Assembly (NCBI RefSeq): GCF_905372335.1 | Contig: NZ_CAJPOU010000023.1 | Location: forward strand, 1-24,355 | From: Streptococcus sp. A12 | GTDB lineage: Bacteria; Bacillota; Bacilli; Lactobacillales; Streptococcaceae | DNA: 24,355 nt | Direction: 5' to 3' | Shown here: in pieces, positions 21,457-24,355 of the stretch | Layout of the letters: each line of letters opens with the position of its first letter | How positions within the stretch are numbered: the first letter of the stretch is position 1 | Notes under the pieces: generated by a model | Databases searched by the model: none | What the model was told of the DNA's origin: nothing | Seen by the model: only the letters and a program-made list of their open reading frames with translations | Position numbers and translations under genes: made by a program

Positions 21457-22899
21457 TTACTCTTCTTTCAACTTCGCCAATTCTTGGGCAAGTAACTTGA
21501 GGGCTACTTGTGGGTTGGCTTGGCCTTTGGTTGCTTTCATGAGGAAGCCGGTAAAGGCCTTGTCCGCATTCCGCTTTCCTGACTTGAAGTCAGCTACGGC
21601 TGCTTCATTGTCTGCGAAGACTTGGTGGATGATAGGGATCAAGACTTCCGGATCTGAAATCTGTACCAATCCAGCTTTTTCGACGTATTCACGCGCACCG
21701 CCACCGTTTTTCGCTAAGTGAACGAAGACTTTCTTAGCAATCTTAGATGAGATGGTTCCATCTTCGATGATGGCAATCATTTCGACCAAGTTTTCTGGTG
21801 TCAATTGGATTTCTTCTAGTGTTTTTCCTTCAGCATTCAAGAATTGCGCCACTTCACCTTGGAGCCAGTTTGACACTTGTTTAGCGTCTCCGCCAAGGGC
21901 TACGGCTGCTTCAAAGAAGTCAGATGTGACTTTAGTAGCTGTCAATTGATTGGCATCATAGTCTGACAAGCCAAGCTCCGCCACGTAGCGAGCACGGCGG
22001 TCTTTTGGAAACTCTGGCAACTTCGTACGCATTTCTTCGATCCACTCATCTGAGATTTCAAACAAGGGAAGGTCTGGTTCTGGGAAGTAACGGTAATCCG
22101 CTGCCCCTTCTTTTACCCGCATAAGAATCGTGCTCTTGTTGGCCTCATCATAACGGCGTGTTTCTTGACGAATAATCCCACCTGAACGCAAAATTTTTGC
22201 TTGACGCTCCACTTCGTATTCAAGACCTTTACGGACGTTTGAGAAAGAGTTCAAGTTTTTCAACTCCGTCTTGGTACCAAATTCCTCTTGACCGTAGGGG
22301 CGAAGGGAAATGTTGGCATCGACCCGCATCGATCCTTCTTCCATCTTGACGTCAGAAATACCTGTGTATTGGATGACTTCTTTGAGAGCTGTCAAATAAG
22401 CGTAGGCTTCTTCAGGAGAACGCATGTCTGCTTCAGATACGATTTCGATCAATGGCACCCCTTGACGGTTAAGGTCTACATAAGAGAAGCCGTCTGTTCC
22501 ATGGGTGTTCTTACCAGCATCTTCTTCCAAGTGGGCCCGTTCAATCCCGATTTTCTTAGTTGAGCCGTCTTCTAGTTGCACTTCAATCCACCCATTGTAA
22601 CCGATAGGCTCATCAAATTGCGAAATTTGGTAAGCTTTTGGATTATCAGGGTAGAAATAGTTCTTACGGTCAAAGTGCATGTGCTGGTGGATATCCATAT
22701 TCAGGGCCAAAGCAGCCTTAATACCAGCGTCCACAACACCCTTGTTCAAGACAGGAAGCACCCCTGGGAAAGACCAGTCGATCACATTGGTATTGGCATT
22801 TTGCTCGTTCCCAAAGTGGGCAGAGGTTGGTGAGAAAATTTTTGAGTTTGTATTCAATTCAACGTGGACTTCAAGTCCGATGACTGTTTCAAAGTTCAT
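21457..22899 (-). CDS. gatB: Asp-tRNA(Asn)/Glu-tRNA(Gln) amidotransferase subunit B
   Basis: A 480-aa subunit of GatCAB. It binds the mischarged tRNA and activates Glu (or Asp) with ATP so that ammonia from GatA converts it to Gln-tRNA or Asn-tRNA. The cradle domain starts ETVIGLEVHVELNTNSKIFSP. Signatures FDRKNYFYPDNPKAYQISQ (about 79-97) and SMRVDANISLRP (about 190-201) carry the kinase site. The helical and YqeY-like C-terminal domains are about 300-400 and 405-478 (NGGGAREYVEKAGL, ADKAFTGFLMKATKGQANP). Length is normal. The start overlaps the gatA stop by one base (TAATG). Confidence 0.97.
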   Translation of the reverse strand: MNFETVIGLEVHVELNTNSKIFSPTSAHFGNEQNANTNVIDWSFPGVLPVLNKGVVDAGIKAALALNMDIHQHMHFDRKNYFYPDNPKAYQISQFDEPIGYNGWIEVQLEDGSTKKIGIERAHLEEDAGKNTHGTDGFSYVDLNRQGVPLIEIVSEADMRSPEEAYAYLTALKEVIQYTGISDVKMEEGSMRVDANISLRPYGQEEFGTKTELKNLNSFSNVRKGLEYEVERQAKILRSGGIIRQETRRYDEANKSTILMRVKEGAADYRYFPEPDLPLFEISDEWIEEMRTKLPEFPKDRRARYVAELGLSDYDANQLTATKVTSDFFEAAVALGGDAKQVSNWLQGEVAQFLNAEGKTLEEIQLTPENLVEMIAIIEDGTISSKIAKKVFVHLAKNGGGAREYVEKAGLVQISDPEVLIPIIHQVFADNEAAVADFKSGKRNADKAFTGFLMKATKGQANPQVALKLLAQELAKLKEE

Positions 22900-24355
22900 T
22901 AATTGTCACCTCCGAAAATAAGGGGTTGTTGCTTGTGGTAATCCGTCGTTGCTTCAAAGGCAGCTGCAGCTTGGTAGATGGTCTCTTCCGAATATTTCGG
23001 ACCAATCAACTGCAAACCAACTGGAAGACCTTGCGCAAAACCTGCAGGGATTGAAATTCCTGGAAGACCAGCCAAGTTAACTGGAATGGTCAAGAGGTCA
23101 GCCAAGTACATGGCAACCGGATCATGATTGAGCGAATCCAAATCAAAGGCCACACTTGGAGCTGTTGGACCAAGAATGAGGTCGTAATCTGCAAAGACTT
23201 TTTCGAAGTCTTGGATAATGAGGGTCCGGACTTGACCAGCTTTCTTGTAGTAAGCATCGTAGTAACCAGATGACAAACTAAAGGTTCCCAGCATGATCCG
23301 ACGTTTGACCTCATCACCAAAGCCTTGGCTACGAGTGTTCACGTAGATATCATCCAAGTTTTTAGCATCTTCGGCACGGAAACCATAACGAATCCCATCA
23401 AAACGTTGCAAGTTTGAAGAGGCTTCTGAAGAAGCAATGATGTAGTAAACGGCAACCCCGTATTTAGAATGTGGCAGGCTAACTTCTTCGACAGTTGCTC
23501 CCAATTTTTCAAAGTGGTTAGCAGCGTTTAGGATGGTTTCTTTGACTTCTGGGTCGATCCCTTCCCCGAGGTATTCCTTCGGAAGGGCAATCTTCATACC
23601 TTTAATATCTTGACCGATTTTAGAAGTAAAGTCAGTAATGCGGACTGGAGCAGAAGTAGAGTCTTTTGCATCTTCGCTGGAAATAGCATTGAGCAAGAGG
23701 GCATTTTCTTTGACCGTTGGTGCAAATGGTCCAATTTGGTCGAGTGAGCTACCAAAGGCAATGAGACCAAAACGGGAAACTGTTCCATAAGTTGGTTTGA
23801 GACCAACAATCCCGTTGAAGGCAGCTGGTTGGCGGATAGAACCACCTGTATCTGAACCAAGAGACAAACGGACTTGCCCTGAAGCTACAGCTGCAGCAGA
23901 ACCACTAGAAGATCCACCAGGCACCTTGCTGTGGTCCCATGCATTCTTGGTTGGCCCATAGTAAGAAGTCTCACCAGATCCACCCATGGCAAACTCGTCC
24001 ATATTGGTTTTTCCGATGACAATCATACCTTTAGCTTTGGCATTGGAAACAGCTGTTGCATCAAAGATGGGCTCATAGTTATAGAGCATTTTTGATGCCG
24101 CAGTGGTCAGGATGCCATCTGTTGAGATATTGTCTTTGACCGCGAGTGGAATCCCTGACAGGAGGTTATCTGCATCGATTCCTTTTTCATCAATGGCTTT
24201 GGCTTGCGCAAGGGCAGCTTCTTCGGCCACCGTTACAAAGGCATTGACTGCTTCTTCACGCGCCTTGATATCGTCAAGCGTCGCTTGTGTCAATTCCGTA
24301 GCTGAAATTTCCTTAGAGACAAGGAGGTCGTGCAACTCTTCAATGGTTTTATGGT
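22899..24355 (-). CDS. gatA: Glutamyl-tRNA(Gln) amidotransferase subunit A, N-terminus just outside the window
   Basis: The amidase subunit of GatCAB, which hydrolyses glutamine and channels ammonia to GatB. The frame stays open to the right edge (…HKTIEELHDLL), so the true ATG lies about four codons beyond 24355. A TTG at 24335 should not be taken as the start. The amidase-signature Ser-cis-Ser-Lys triad is intact: Lys in SGIPLAVKDN, the cis-Ser in VPGGSSSGSAAAV, and the nucleophile in GSDTGGSIRQP. At about 489 aa in full it would be normal length. gatC is expected upstream but lies outside the window. Confidence 0.97.
   Translation of the reverse strand, partial: HKTIEELHDLLVSKEISATELTQATLDDIKAREEAVNAFVTVAEEAALAQAKAIDEKGIDADNLLSGIPLAVKDNISTDGILTTAASKMLYNYEPIFDATAVSNAKAKGMIVIGKTNMDEFAMGGSGETSYYGPTKNAWDHSKVPGGSSSGSAAAVASGQVRLSLGSDTGGSIRQPAAFNGIVGLKPTYGTVSRFGLIAFGSSLDQIGPFAPTVKENALLLNAISSEDAKDSTSAPVRITDFTSKIGQDIKGMKIALPKEYLGEGIDPEVKETILNAANHFEKLGATVEEVSLPHSKYGVAVYYIIASSEASSNLQRFDGIRYGFRAEDAKNLDDIYVNTRSQGFGDEVKRRIMLGTFSLSSGYYDAYYKKAGQVRTLIIQDFEKVFADYDLILGPTAPSVAFDLDSLNHDPVAMYLADLLTIPVNLAGLPGISIPAGFAQGLPVGLQLIGPKYSEETIYQAAAAFEATTDYHKQQPLIFGGDN

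Overview
The window looks like chromosomal DNA of a Streptococcus, probably an oral mitis/sanguinis/parasanguinis-type species. The basis is moderately low GC, AGGAGG-type ribosome binding sites before nearly every gene, streptococcal protein sequences throughout, and a gene order (yefM-yoeB next to tmcAL, methyltransferase, rsfS, yqeK, nadD, yhbY, yqeH, yqeG) that I recall from pneumococcus. All genes but one are on the minus strand, so the window reads right to left. I see no tRNA, rRNA, CRISPR array, prophage or intact insertion sequence.

Left to right: (1) 1-2100 holds the partial rhodanese tRNA hydroxylase trhO and a three-gene unit of an XRE regulator and two small membrane proteins of unknown function, with tandem TTGCAAAAT repeats at its promoter. 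(2) 2100-10440 is a sulfur amino acid region: an M20 amidohydrolase, an orphan amino-acid-binding lipoprotein, MetQ, an M20 peptidase, MetN, MetI, a Trep_Strep/MptD-type ECF S component, a SAM hydroxide adenosyltransferase and a UPF0397 ECF S component. The eight genes from the binding protein to UPF0397 are closely spaced and probably one operon. A MET-box-like palindrome lies upstream of the amidohydrolase and a TGATA-N9-TATCA (CYS-box-like) palindrome upstream of the operon. The likely job is import of methionine, peptides and perhaps adenosylated compounds, and release of methionine inside the cell. (3) 10480-12000 holds yebC and a complete YefM-YoeB toxin-antitoxin pair with its TGTACA operator. 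(4) 12040-18010 is the ribosome-assembly/NAD/tRNA-modification cluster yqeG-yqeH-yhbY-nadD-yqeK-rsfS-methyltransferase-tmcAL. It is interrupted twice by highly structured non-coding segments. (5) 18120-21450 holds a plus-strand VTT-domain membrane protein, a DMT exporter, a Rex-box-preceded butanediol dehydrogenase and a small membrane protein. (6) 21450-24355 holds gatB and nearly all of gatA.

The strongest unexplained signals are non-coding. A roughly 150-nt segment between yqeH and yhbY (16154-16306) has terminal inverted repeats closing three perfect hairpins. A two-hairpin segment lies between rsfS and the methyltransferase (14046-14149). The pairing of a SAM hydrolase with two ECF S components inside a methionine-uptake operon is the most interesting protein-level hypothesis.
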